From contig JAUUYO010000114.1 in the NCBI GenBank assembly GCA_030590405.1, positions 1-10,641 on the forward strand: a DNA stretch of 10,641 nucleotides, in the 5' to 3' direction. The notes beneath the pieces are model-generated. The model had not been told where the DNA came from. It saw nothing but the letters and a program-made list of their open reading frames with translations, and did no database searches. Both the position numbers and the translations under genes were made by a program. Shown here piece by piece: positions 1-6,793 of this stretch; the stretch's first letter is position 1; each line of letters begins with the position of its first letter. The DNA comes from Kangiellaceae bacterium (GTDB lineage: Bacteria; Pseudomonadota; Gammaproteobacteria; Enterobacterales; Kangiellaceae).

Positions 1-1320
1 ATGGGCCTAATCGTTCAGCCCATTGTTGGTGCAGCATCCGACAAAACCTGGAACCGCCTTGGACGACGCAATCCTTATATTTTATTCGGCGCGCTAGCAG
101 CGGCACTGGGGATGGCTTTCATGCCAAATGCATCGATCGCGGTTGCCTTTATTGCACCGATTATTTTTGGTGGGGTCATGCTGGCATTAATGGATGGCGC
201 GTTTAATGTCACCATGCAGCCATTCCGTGCGTTAGTGTCTGATATGGTTCCTAAGGAACAAAGAAACCTCGGTTATTCCATTCAGTCATTATTAATAAAC
301 ATCGGTGCCGTTTTTGGCTCGATGTTGCCCTTTTTACTCACCAATGTGGTTGGACTGGATAATACTGCCGAAGCAGGCCAAGTGGCACCATCAGTTATCT
401 GGGCTTTTTATATTGGCGCTTCAGCATTACTTGGCTCTGTTCTCTGGACAATTTTTAGAACCAAAGAGTATTCGCCTAAAGAATACAGTGCTTACAAAGG
501 CATCGACCCGCAAGAGTTCACAAAAGAACATGACACTCAAAAATCATTATTGGAAAGGCTTGGCAGCTTTTTCAACTTAATGAAAAGTATGCCAAAAACC
601 ATGAAGCAACTGGCGGTGGTTCAGTTTTTCTCCTGGTTTGCGCTATTTATCATGTGGGTGTATACCAACCCAGCGATCACTCAATATATCTGGGGCATTG
701 AGGCTAAGTGGTTTGACTCTGCTTACTTGGAATCAGTGGGCACAATTCCTGAGCACATTGCGTTGGCCAAAGGTGCGGCTGGCGACTGGGTGGGGATCAT
801 CTTTGCTGGCTATTCTTTATTTGCCGCATTATTCTCGATTGTGTTGACAAAAATAGCCAATACCATTGGCCGAAAACTAACTTATTCGGCTTCCCTGCTT
901 TTGGGTGGCCTGGGCTATATCAGCTTTTTAGCTTTTCAAGATCCCGAAATTACTCATGTCAATTTGTTATTTACCGAAATTGATGTTCCAAAAGGTGCGC
1001 TTGGACTAATGATCCCGATGATTGGTATTGGCATCTCCTGGGCTGCTATTTTAGCGATGCCTTATGCAATTCTTTCGGGTACCTTGCCTGCCTCAAAAAC
1101 TGGCGTTTACATGGGTATTTTTAATTTCACCATTGCTGCGCCACAAATTTTATCGGCATTGGTCGCTGGTCAAATCCTGCACTATATTTTTGATAATCAA
1201 GCCATTTACATTATCGTTTTGGCTGGCGTATTTATGTTGTTTGGCGCGCTTTCAGTGTATTTTGTTGAAGATGATGCCGAACAAACCGTCTCATCAAAAG
1301 AAGAGCTTGCAACCGCTTAA
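1..1320 (+). CDS. MalT-like MFS maltose/oligosaccharide permease, 5'-truncated
   Basis: This is an inner-membrane secondary transporter, most like the MalT/SLC45-type sugar:cation symporters that take up maltose or short glucosides. The visible 439 residues are almost all hydrophobic helices broken by short loops, about ten membrane segments. The loop between helices 2 and 3 carries the family signature D14-K-x-W-N-R19-L-G21-R22-R23-x-P25. A second signature-like stretch (VPKEQRNLGYS) is near residues 82-92, and a long charged cytoplasmic loop spans about 152-200. The first codon is an ATG, but the protein begins in the middle of what is normally the second helix, so it is a fragment lacking roughly 50-60 residues and the true start lies left of the window. 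The amylase gene downstream on the same strand supports a maltodextrin role. The exact substrate is inferred. Confidence 0.85.
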   Translation: MGLIVQPIVGAASDKTWNRLGRRNPYILFGALAAALGMAFMPNASIAVAFIAPIIFGGVMLALMDGAFNVTMQPFRALVSDMVPKEQRNLGYSIQSLLINIGAVFGSMLPFLLTNVVGLDNTAEAGQVAPSVIWAFYIGASALLGSVLWTIFRTKEYSPKEYSAYKGIDPQEFTKEHDTQKSLLERLGSFFNLMKSMPKTMKQLAVVQFFSWFALFIMWVYTNPAITQYIWGIEAKWFDSAYLESVGTIPEHIALAKGAAGDWVGIIFAGYSLFAALFSIVLTKIANTIGRKLTYSASLLLGGLGYISFLAFQDPEITHVNLLFTEIDVPKGALGLMIPMIGIGISWAAILAMPYAILSGTLPASKTGVYMGIFNFTIAAPQILSALVAGQILHYIFDNQAIYIIVLAGVFMLFGALSVYFVEDDAEQTVSSKEELATA

Positions 1321-1344
1321 TCCCAATCCAAAATAAATACAATC

Positions 1345-1362
1345 GATGGCCTGAGGGCCATC
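1345..1362 (+). terminator. Short GC-rich hairpin after the permease gene
   Basis: GATGGCC (1345-1351) and GGCCATC (1356-1362) form a perfect 7-bp stem with the tetraloop TGAG, 24 bases after the permease stop codon. The position suits an mRNA 3' end. No T-run follows, so it is not a classical Rho-independent terminator; it may stabilise or help process the transcript. The CCAT of its right arm could instead pair with ATGG at 1426-1429 by extending the neighbouring large hairpin, so the two structures may compete. Confidence 0.4.
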
Positions 1363-1423
1363 CTGGGAGCCTGTCCGAGAATAGGAAACCTACTACGGTC
1401 TCTATTCTCGGACAGGCTCCTAG
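1363..1423. repeat. 61-bp palindromic element with perfect 18-bp arms
   Basis: The left arm GGAGCCTGTCCGAGAATA (1366-1383) is the exact reverse complement of TATTCTCGGACAGGCTCC (1403-1420). Around a G/T pair, the outer CT/AG bases extend the symmetry to 1363-1423. The 19-base centre (1384-1402) can pair further: ACC 1388-1390 with GGT 1397-1399 around a 6-base loop. No T-run follows, and there is no obvious target-site duplication or coding capacity. It may be a REP/MITE-like intergenic repeat or a strong RNA structure between the permease and amylase genes. Whether it recurs in the genome cannot be seen here. Confidence 0.75.
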
Positions 1424-1443
1424 CAATGGATAATAGAACAAAT

Positions 1444-3180
1444 ATGAAAAAGCGATTTCCAAGACTTCAACTTTTAACTTCGTTAATACTGTCGAGCCTT
1501 ATATTATTCGGTTGCCAGAATCAATCTACTGGTGCAGTTAGCACTCAACCAATTAAACAAGAAAATAAGACCGCAGCAAAGGTTAAACAATCTTTTTATG
1601 GCACGACTCTGCCTTTTGCGAGTGAAGCCATTTATTTTTTAATGACCGACCGATTTGTCGATGGTGATCCAGGCAATAATCAAATCAATCAAGGCGGCGA
1701 TTACCCAACATTTCAACAACCTATTATTTCCAAAGATGGCAAAAAAGCTTACGTGGGATACATGGGAGGCGACTTTAAAGGCGTTTTAAATAACGCCGAT
1801 TATATCAGCGAGATGGGGTTTACTTCGATCTGGTTAACGCCGATTGTAGACCAACCGGATGAAGCCTTTTCTGGCGGTGAAAAAATTGAATTTGGCGGCG
1901 CGTTTAAAGATGGCGGAAAAACCGGTTACCATGGTTACTGGGGGGTTAATTTTTATCAAGTGGATGAACATTTGTCCTCAACCGATTTATCATTTAAACA
2001 ACTAACATCAAAACTGCGTAATGATTTTAAACTAAAAACAGTTTTAGATGTCGTCGCTAACCACGGCTCTCCCGCATTTAGCATGACACCCAAACAGCAA
2101 CCAAAATATGGTCAGCTATTTGATCAAAATAATAAGCTGGTTGCCGATCATCAAAATCTTGTACATAAGGATCTCGCCCCAGATAATCCACTGCATCAGT
2201 TTTATTATAATAAACCAGATATTATGCAATTATCCGATCTTAACGCGGAAAATCCGGCGGTGATGGATTACTTTGTCGGTGCCTATTTACATTGGATTGA
2301 GCAAGGTGCGGATGCCTTTAGGATCGATACCATTAAACATATGCCGCACAGTTTTTGGAAAACCTTTAGTGACCGTATTCGTGAAAAACATCCTGAATAT
2401 TTTATGTTCGCCGAAAGTTATTCTTTTGATGCCAACTTTATTTCACAACATACTTTGGCAAAAAATGGTGCTGTCAGTGTGCTAGATTTCCCGGGAAGAG
2501 AATCCATGCTTAAAATCTTTGAAAATCAGCAAAGTGATTATTCGGAAATTCTTTCCTATTTATATTTAACCGATGGTCCTTATCAAAACCCTTATGAACT
2601 AATGACCTTTTACGATAACCACGACATGTCTCGAATGAACGCCAGTCAAAACGGTTTTATTGATGCTCACAACTGGTTATTTACCTCTCGCGGAATTCCG
2701 GTTTTATATTATGGTTCAGAAATTGCCTTTATGGCAGGCACCGCTGAACACCAGGGAAACCGTAATTATTTTGGTGAAGAAAATATTAAGTTGGCTAAAT
2801 TAAATCCAATAAAAAAGGCATTGACAAAAATAGCCAACCTTCGAAAAAATTCTGTGGCTCTACAAAGAGGCCTGCAAATTAATCTTGCGTTTTCTGGCAA
2901 TCAGGCGGCCTTTTATCGCGTTTATCAACATCAAGGGAACAATCAAACTGCTCTGGTATTGCTTAATAAGGGCGAGGATGACGTATCCTTTGATATTGAA
3001 CAGTATCTGTCAGTGGGTGAATGGCGCAATGCGATGACAGATGAGATCATTCAGATTTCTTCAGGTAATAAACTAAAAACTAATATTAAAAGTCATGGAG
3101 TGATTGTTTATCTTCTGAATGCTGAAAACTCTAATCAACAGCTGATTGAAATTATGCGTGAAAGTATGAAAAATAAATAG
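1444..3180 (+). CDS. GH13 alpha-amylase-family glycosidase, lipoprotein
   Basis: This is an alpha-glucan-cleaving enzyme of glycoside hydrolase family 13, predicted to be a lipid-anchored envelope protein of 578 residues. The N-terminus is MKKR, a hydrophobic run, then the lipobox L21-F22-G23-C24 followed by Q25. Lack of Asp after the Cys favours outer-membrane sorting. All four GH13 regions are intact: D202-V-V-A-N-H207, R293-I-D295 (nucleophile), A323-E324 (acid/base) and N392-H393-D394 (transition-state Asp). The YHGYWGVNF stretch upstream of region I resembles those of cyclodextrin glucanotransferases and MalS-like amylases. A beta-rich C-terminal domain fills about residues 470-570. An in-frame ATG at 1426 would add six residues (MDNRTN); 1444 is preferred because it gives a normal signal peptide. 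Neither start has a good Shine-Dalgarno. GH13 subfamily and product size are not determined. Confidence 0.88.
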   Translation: MKKRFPRLQLLTSLILSSLILFGCQNQSTGAVSTQPIKQENKTAAKVKQSFYGTTLPFASEAIYFLMTDRFVDGDPGNNQINQGGDYPTFQQPIISKDGKKAYVGYMGGDFKGVLNNADYISEMGFTSIWLTPIVDQPDEAFSGGEKIEFGGAFKDGGKTGYHGYWGVNFYQVDEHLSSTDLSFKQLTSKLRNDFKLKTVLDVVANHGSPAFSMTPKQQPKYGQLFDQNNKLVADHQNLVHKDLAPDNPLHQFYYNKPDIMQLSDLNAENPAVMDYFVGAYLHWIEQGADAFRIDTIKHMPHSFWKTFSDRIREKHPEYFMFAESYSFDANFISQHTLAKNGAVSVLDFPGRESMLKIFENQQSDYSEILSYLYLTDGPYQNPYELMTFYDNHDMSRMNASQNGFIDAHNWLFTSRGIPVLYYGSEIAFMAGTAEHQGNRNYFGEENIKLAKLNPIKKALTKIANLRKNSVALQRGLQINLAFSGNQAAFYRVYQHQGNNQTALVLLNKGEDDVSFDIEQYLSVGEWRNAMTDEIIQISSGNKLKTNIKSHGVIVYLLNAENSNQQLIEIMRESMKNK

Positions 3181-3210
3181 GATTGTAGGACCGAAGTGTC
3201 GAGTTTACAG

Positions 3211-3248
3211 GGTGTATAATTAGAGAGTCATTATTCTCGTAATACACC
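3211..3248. terminator. Imperfect hairpin between convergent genes
   Basis: GGTGTAT (3211-3217) pairs with ATACACC (3242-3248). Inside it, GAGA (3223-3226) pairs with TCTC (3235-3238), separated by an asymmetric internal loop. It lies 30 bases after the amylase stop, in the 132-base gap before the 3' end of the minus-strand LacI gene, so it could mark the end of either transcript. No T-run follows on the plus strand. On the minus strand a seven-T run (complement of 3282-3288) lies after the LacI stop but lacks a convincing stem. Nothing else is seen in 3181-3312. Confidence 0.3.
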
Positions 3249-3312
3249 TAATTCAGTTTCGCATCCATGTCGGATTACGGCAAAAAAACAGCCTAATTTA
3301 TTAACCTACGTT

Positions 3313-4401
3313 CTAAGTACTTGAAAACGAGCACCTTGTACTATTTTTTACCCCACAAGATTTTCGAACAATCAATTTTGCGGGCAATATGGTTTTCAAA
3401 ATTGGTTCGTCATGGATCAAGTGCAGTAAGTTTTCTACCAAAACTTCACCGGCCAGTTTGGTATCTTGCTTTACCGTAGTTAATGCTGGACGAGTAAAGT
3501 TGGCCAGCGGTATATCATCATAACCGACAACGGCCACATCTACCGGTACATTGACATCCTTCTCTCGTAAAGCGATCATCGCACCAACCGCAATTAAATC
3601 ACTGGCACAAAAGATCGCGTCAAATGATTGCCTGGATTCTAACAATTGAATGACACCAGCATGCCCATCTTGTTCAGTGGTTATCGCATCAATTTGTAAA
3701 TGACTATTTACTTTGATGCCTGCTTCTTCAATCGCTTTGCAGGAGCCTTTATAGCGGTCGAATAACTCCGGCGCGCCAATAGAAGCATCGCCAATAAAGG
3801 CGATTTTTTTTCTGCCGAGATTAAGTAAATGTTGAGTAACATCATAACCGCCCTGAAAATTATCCGAACCAATCGAGTGACCCAATCGCTCTTCTCTCAC
3901 CGCGCCCCAACGAACAAAGTGTGTGCCTTGTTGCTCTAAACTGGCCAGTTTTTCTTTGTAATCCTGATAATCGCCGTAACCTAACAAAATGATCCCATCG
4001 GCTTTATGACAGTCAGCATAATCTGCATGCCAATCTTCACTGAGCTGTTGAAAAGACACTAATAGATCATACCCCCTTAATGAGCAGGCTCGAGTAATAC
4101 TACCTAACATCGACAGGAAAAAGGGATTGATCAATGAATCATCACTGGTGGGATCTTCGAAGAGTAATAATGCGATCGTAGTACTTTGTTGTGAACGTAA
4201 ATTACTGGCATTTTTGTCCACTTTGTAATTAAGTTCTTTGGCAATCGCTTTAATCCGATTTCGAGTTTTGAGATTAACCAGGTGGCTATCGCGCAATGCG
4301 CGCGAGACAGTCGATTGAGATACTCCCGCCTGATAAGCGATATCGAAAGAGGTGGCTTTGCCCTTTATTGTATTTTTTATGGCGGTATCTTTTGATGACA
4401 C
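3313..4401 (-). CDS. LacI-family transcriptional regulator (MalR-like by context)
   Basis: This is a 362-residue cytoplasmic DNA-binding regulator. The LacI-type helix-turn-helix is at residues about 17-36 (FDIAYQAGVSQSTVSRAL). A hinge near residues 63-70 reads ASNLRS, with Leu-Arg in place of the usual Leu-Ala. A periplasmic-binding-protein-like sugar-sensing domain follows, ending in the typical FCASDLIAVGAM, VVGYDDIPLA and RPALTTVKQD stretches. Compared with typical relatives the HTH is preceded by about 14 extra residues. The start is GTG at 4399-4401, with AGAGG (complement of 4412-4416) 10 bases upstream; no ATG gives a complete HTH. It converges on the amylase and diverges from glk. 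Control of the amylase/permease genes or of glk is inferred from position only, and the effector is unknown. Confidence 0.9.
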   Translation of the reverse strand: MSSKDTAIKNTIKGKATSFDIAYQAGVSQSTVSRALRDSHLVNLKTRNRIKAIAKELNYKVDKNASNLRSQQSTTIALLLFEDPTSDDSLINPFFLSMLGSITRACSLRGYDLLVSFQQLSEDWHADYADCHKADGIILLGYGDYQDYKEKLASLEQQGTHFVRWGAVREERLGHSIGSDNFQGGYDVTQHLLNLGRKKIAFIGDASIGAPELFDRYKGSCKAIEEAGIKVNSHLQIDAITTEQDGHAGVIQLLESRQSFDAIFCASDLIAVGAMIALREKDVNVPVDVAVVGYDDIPLANFTRPALTTVKQDTKLAGEVLVENLLHLIHDEPILKTILPAKLIVRKSCGVKNSTRCSFSST

Positions 4402-4411
4402 TAATTACTAG

Positions 4412-4416
4412 CCTCT
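4412..4416 (-). promoter_or_regulatory. Ribosome binding site supporting the GTG start of the first LacI gene
   Basis: On the minus strand AGAGG lies 10 bases before the GTG codon at 4399-4401. It supports this start, since the first in-frame Met codon would fall inside the sensing domain. Confidence 0.55.
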
Positions 4417-4462
4417 TTGGGAAATCACTCGCGGTAAATAATGATTTGCAATCAAATTATTG

Positions 4463-4476
4463 GAAATACGGATTTC
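4463..4476. promoter_or_regulatory. Possible LacI-type operator upstream of the first LacI gene
   Basis: GAAATACGGATTTC is a 14-base dyad around a central CG, with six of seven base pairs symmetric. This is the size and centre of a LacI-family operator. It lies 61 bases upstream of the GTG start, just downstream of a -10-like TATATT on the minus strand, where a bound protein would block transcription. Its arms differ from those of the TGACACC palindromes at glk and edd, so it may belong to the other regulator and serve autoregulation. The function is inferred. Confidence 0.35.
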
Positions 4477-4606
4477 GACGAATATAGGTGTTTTACTAAT
4501 ATACCGTAACTTATATATTCTGCAAAGAGATGCGCATAAAATATTTTAAAGTCCTGCCCTGCTCTATTAACTCAGGAAAACATTTAACAATAAAACCAAA
4601 ACTATT

Positions 4607-4636
4607 TTGACATATATGTAATGACACCGGTATCAT
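4607..4636 (+). promoter_or_regulatory. Sigma-70-type promoter of glk
   Basis: A consensus -35 TTGACA (4607-4612) and a near-consensus -10 TATCAT (4631-4636, five of six) are separated by 18 bases. Transcription would start near 4643, giving a leader of about 77 bases before the glk ATG. The right half of a LacI-type palindrome coincides with the -10, so this promoter is a likely target of repression. It probably also transcribes the LacI gene downstream of glk. Confidence 0.65.
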
Positions 4637-4638
4637 TA
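4619..4638. promoter_or_regulatory. LacI-type operator overlapping the glk -10
   Basis: TAATGACACCGGTATCATTA is a 20-base dyad with nine of ten symmetric pairs around a central CG. Its core TGACACCGGTATCA (4622-4635) differs at one base from the perfect palindrome TGACACCGGTGTCA upstream of edd. A CG centre and 14-20 base symmetry are typical of LacI-family sites. It covers the end of the promoter spacer and the whole -10. The binding protein is inferred; the LacI regulator encoded directly after glk is the first candidate. Confidence 0.7.
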
Positions 4639-4656
4639 GCAGAATAAAAAAACGCA

Positions 4657-4685
4657 ATAACCCTTTAGCTGTTAGCTGTGGTTAT
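4657..4685 (+). other. Hairpin in the predicted glk leader
   Basis: ATAACC (4657-4662) pairs with GGTTAT (4680-4685), and inside it AGCT (4667-4670) can pair with AGCT (4674-4677) around a GTT loop. The inner part comes from a tandem 7-base repeat, TTAGCTG at 4665-4671 and 4672-4678. It lies about 35 bases before the glk start, within the predicted transcript. It may only affect mRNA folding; no known riboswitch is recognised. Confidence 0.3.
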
Positions 4686-4719
4686 CAAGGTTTTAAATCT
4701 TTTTCAATGAGTAGTATAA

Positions 4720-5694
4720 ATGACAGCCGAATATCCTTACATAGTCGCAGACATCGGCGGTACCAATGCCCGATTTGGACTAGTCACCGAAAACAGCCAA
4801 ATATCTAATCGATTTCAGATCCAGTTTAAACAAAAGTACCCCAGCAGTCAGTTTGAAAACTTGGAGCACGCAACTCGCCATTATCTGGATTCACTCAATG
4901 ATAGTAAAGTGAAAGGAGCGTGTTTAGCAGTCGCCGGTCCGGTAGTCGATGATCAGGTGACCTTAACCAATCTTGATTGGCATTTTTCAATCAATAAGAT
5001 TAAGCAATCACTGGGGGTGCCTAAACTAAAGGTTATTAATGATTTTTCGGCTTACGCTTTTGCTACACAATACATCACTCCTAAAAATCTGATATCTATT
5101 AATAAAGGCAAAAAAATTGATGATTGCCCTATGGCAATCATCGGTCCAGGCACTGGCTTTGGGGTCGCGGCATTAGTACCGCAAAACAATCGCTGGCGAG
5201 TGATCCCTACCGAAGGCGGCCATATAACTTTAGCTGCCAAGAGTCCATTACAGGCCGATGTTATCCGGGTATTGAGCAATGATATATCTCACGTTTCGGT
5301 AGAATCAGTGTTATCGGGACCGGGACTAGCTAATCTTTATCGAGCACTGGCGCAAGTCGAAGGGATTAAACAGGAGTCCTTGCAAGCTGCCGAAATCTCG
5401 CAACAGGCGAAGAGCGACAATCAATCGCTGTCCTACAGGACATTAAAACTATTTTGTAAATGGCTCGGCCAGTCAACAGGCGATCTGGCTATAGCTCTTG
5501 GTGCAAGAGGCGGCGTCTACCTTTGTGGCGGGATCTTAAAAAAGAATACCGATTTTTTTCTGCAAAGCGAATTTATCAATGGATTTCTTGATAAAGGTCT
5601 AATGCACGAGTATTTAAGCCAAATGCCAATACAATTAGTGACAGAGAATGATTCAGCATTACTCGGCGCGGCGGCCTGTTTTAATCTTGAATAG
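4720..5694 (+). CDS. glk: Glucokinase
   Basis: This cytoplasmic enzyme phosphorylates glucose with ATP to glucose-6-phosphate, feeding the zwf-pgl-edd route encoded downstream. At 324 residues it is almost the length of E. coli Glk (321). Visible motifs are the phosphate loop D11-I-G-G-T-N-A-R18, AVAGPV near residue 70, LTNLDW, the catalytic Asp in I-N107-D108-F-S-A, the second phosphate loop G142-P-G-T-G-F-G148, P163-T-E-G-G-H168 of the sugar site, GPGLANLY, and GGVYLCGGI near the C-terminus. No frame problem is seen. The ATG start gives the N-terminus expected for the family, though the Shine-Dalgarno is weak. It is separated by 76 bases from a LacI-family gene on the same strand, probably co-transcribed. 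An operator overlaps its promoter. Confidence 0.95.
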   Translation: MTAEYPYIVADIGGTNARFGLVTENSQISNRFQIQFKQKYPSSQFENLEHATRHYLDSLNDSKVKGACLAVAGPVVDDQVTLTNLDWHFSINKIKQSLGVPKLKVINDFSAYAFATQYITPKNLISINKGKKIDDCPMAIIGPGTGFGVAALVPQNNRWRVIPTEGGHITLAAKSPLQADVIRVLSNDISHVSVESVLSGPGLANLYRALAQVEGIKQESLQAAEISQQAKSDNQSLSYRTLKLFCKWLGQSTGDLAIALGARGGVYLCGGILKKNTDFFLQSEFINGFLDKGLMHEYLSQMPIQLVTENDSALLGAAACFNLE

Positions 5695-5716
5695 CGGCTG
5701 TAGCAATTTGTAAAAT
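5687..5716 (+). promoter_or_regulatory. Possible secondary promoter before the second LacI gene
   Basis: TTGAAT (5687-5692, four of six to the -35 consensus) and TAAAAT (5711-5716, five of six to the -10) are 18 bases apart, starting inside the last codons of glk. This could give the regulator a basal supply independent of the glk promoter. Such matches are common in AT-rich DNA. Confidence 0.3.
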
Positions 5717-5747
5717 AGTCTGTCGCGGTTAACCAAATAGCAACAGC
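5697..5747. other. Imperfect 14-position hairpin between glk and the second LacI gene
   Basis: The left arm 5697-5710 (GCTGTAGCAATTTG) pairs with the right arm 5734-5747 (CAAATAGCAACAGC) at 12 of 14 positions, with two A/A mismatches, around a 23-base centre. It begins two bases after the glk stop codon and ends 23 bases before the TTG start of the regulator. It lacks a T-run, so simple termination is doubtful. It could lower read-through or alter mRNA stability between enzyme and regulator. Confidence 0.4.
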
Positions 5748-5760
5748 AACTAGGAAAAAT

Positions 5761-5763
5761 AGG
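5761..5763 (+). promoter_or_regulatory. Short ribosome binding site deciding a TTG start
   Basis: AGG at 5761-5763 is 7 bases from the TTG codon at 5771. No ATG gives the family-typical N-terminus MKKITINDVAKHAGV, so the TTG start is chosen. The weak site and rare start codon fit low synthesis of a repressor. Confidence 0.5.
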
Positions 5764-5770
5764 TCAATCA

Positions 5771-6793
5771 TTGAAAAAAATTACTATAAACGATGTTGCT
5801 AAACACGCTGGTGTTTCAAAGAAAACCATTTCTAGGGTGTTAAATAACGAGGCGAACGTTAGCCCCGATACCAAACTCAAAGTCCACAGCGCGTTTGACT
5901 CTCTTGGTTACCGCCCCAACCCGCAGGCCAGAGCACTGGCAAGCAACCAGTCTTTTCTGATCGGTCTGGTTTATTCCAGTCCCAGCAATAGCTTTGTCTC
6001 AAAAATTCAAAGCGGCGCATTAAAACGATGTAAAGCCGATGGTTACAATTTGATCATTTATCCTGAAGATCATGAAAATGATTACCTTCTGGCTAATCTG
6101 GAACGAGGTTTAATTAGCGCTAATCTTGACGGCATTATATTAACCCCGCCGTTTTCCGACATGAAGCCATTGTTAGATTTTCTGAGTGAAAAGAAAATTC
6201 CCTTTATTCGCGTTGGCGGTGACTTGTCAATTAACGCCTCACCGAGCGTGTATAGCAATGACGCCGAGGCATCTTATGAAATGTGTCGTTACCTGGTTTC
6301 TTTAGGCCACACTAAAATTGCATTCATCATGGGTCACCCGGATCATGCCGCGTCTCATCAACGGTTGATCGGTTATAAAAAAGCACTCTCCGAGGCCGGG
6401 ATCGAAATTCGAGATACTTTCATTCAACAAGGCTATTTTACCTTTGAGTCAGGCGAAGATTGTGCCAGGCGACTGCTCTCGCAAGAAGACCGGCCAACCG
6501 CTATTTTTGCCTCAAACGATTATATGGCCGCCGGTATTATTAAAGTAGCCAGTCAAAAAAATCTTTTCATCCCAAACGACCTCACGGTGACCGGTTTCGA
6601 TAATGCACCAGCCTCCCGCTACATCTGGCCATCACTGACCACCATTAAGCAACCGATCACCGATATGGCTTTTGAGGCAGCCCGAATGTTGATCAGGATC
6701 GTCCGCAATAAACCGCTAGAAAATAATATCGTAACCTTTAAAGACGAATTAATCGTTCGAGAATCCAGCGCTCCAGCCCCAAAAGTAAGTTAG
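5771..6793 (+). CDS. LacI-family regulator, candidate repressor of glk and edd-zwf-pgl
   Basis: This is a 340-residue LacI/GalR-family DNA-binding protein. The helix-turn-helix begins immediately (ITINDVAKHAGVSKKTISRVLN, residues 4-25). The hinge is canonical, N50-P-Q-A-R-A-L56-A57; Leu56 at this position is the residue that inserts at the central CG of family operators. The sugar-binding core follows from about residue 63, with IFASNDYMAAGI, VTGFDNAPASRY and PSLTTIKQP near the end. It lies between glk and edd, and CG-centred palindromes occur at both promoters, so a role as local repressor of glucose phosphorylation and Entner-Doudoroff entry is likely but inferred. Its ligand is unknown; a glucose-derived metabolite is plausible. 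It is a clearly different paralogue from the minus-strand LacI protein, with another recognition helix (KKTISRVL against QSTVSRAL). Confidence 0.92.
   Translation: MKKITINDVAKHAGVSKKTISRVLNNEANVSPDTKLKVHSAFDSLGYRPNPQARALASNQSFLIGLVYSSPSNSFVSKIQSGALKRCKADGYNLIIYPEDHENDYLLANLERGLISANLDGIILTPPFSDMKPLLDFLSEKKIPFIRVGGDLSINASPSVYSNDAEASYEMCRYLVSLGHTKIAFIMGHPDHAASHQRLIGYKKALSEAGIEIRDTFIQQGYFTFESGEDCARRLLSQEDRPTAIFASNDYMAAGIIKVASQKNLFIPNDLTVTGFDNAPASRYIWPSLTTIKQPITDMAFEAARMLIRIVRNKPLENNIVTFKDELIVRESSAPAPKVS

Larger units (their letters stand above)
4402..4719. promoter_or_regulatory. Divergent control region between the first LacI gene and glk
   Basis: This 318-base AT-rich stretch has no gene. From left to right it holds the LacI ribosome site, a CG-centred dyad at 4463-4476, a possible weak minus-strand promoter (-10-like TATATT, complement of 4481-4486, without a good -35), an AT-rich spacer, the glk promoter at 4607-4636 with its overlapping operator, and a leader hairpin at 4657-4685. 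I see no T-run terminator. Confidence 0.7.

Noticed and set aside
529..540. Other TGACAC half-sites within coding regions (near 529, 2084 and 3649)
   Set aside because: They lack the inverted second half and central CG, and lie inside genes.
1426..1443. Upstream ATG at 1426 as the amylase start
   Set aside because: It puts MDNRTN before an otherwise normal MKKR lipoprotein signal peptide and has no accessible Shine-Dalgarno; 1444 fits better, though 1426 is not excluded.
3186..3203. Possible degenerate copy of the 1363-1423 repeat (TAGGACCGAAGTGTCGAG)
   Set aside because: Only short patches match after inserting gaps, and no inverted partner follows.
3282..3288. Rho-independent terminator for the minus-strand LacI gene at the seven-T run
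   Set aside because: The sequence just before the run on the minus strand forms no stable stem; I could not support it as a terminator.
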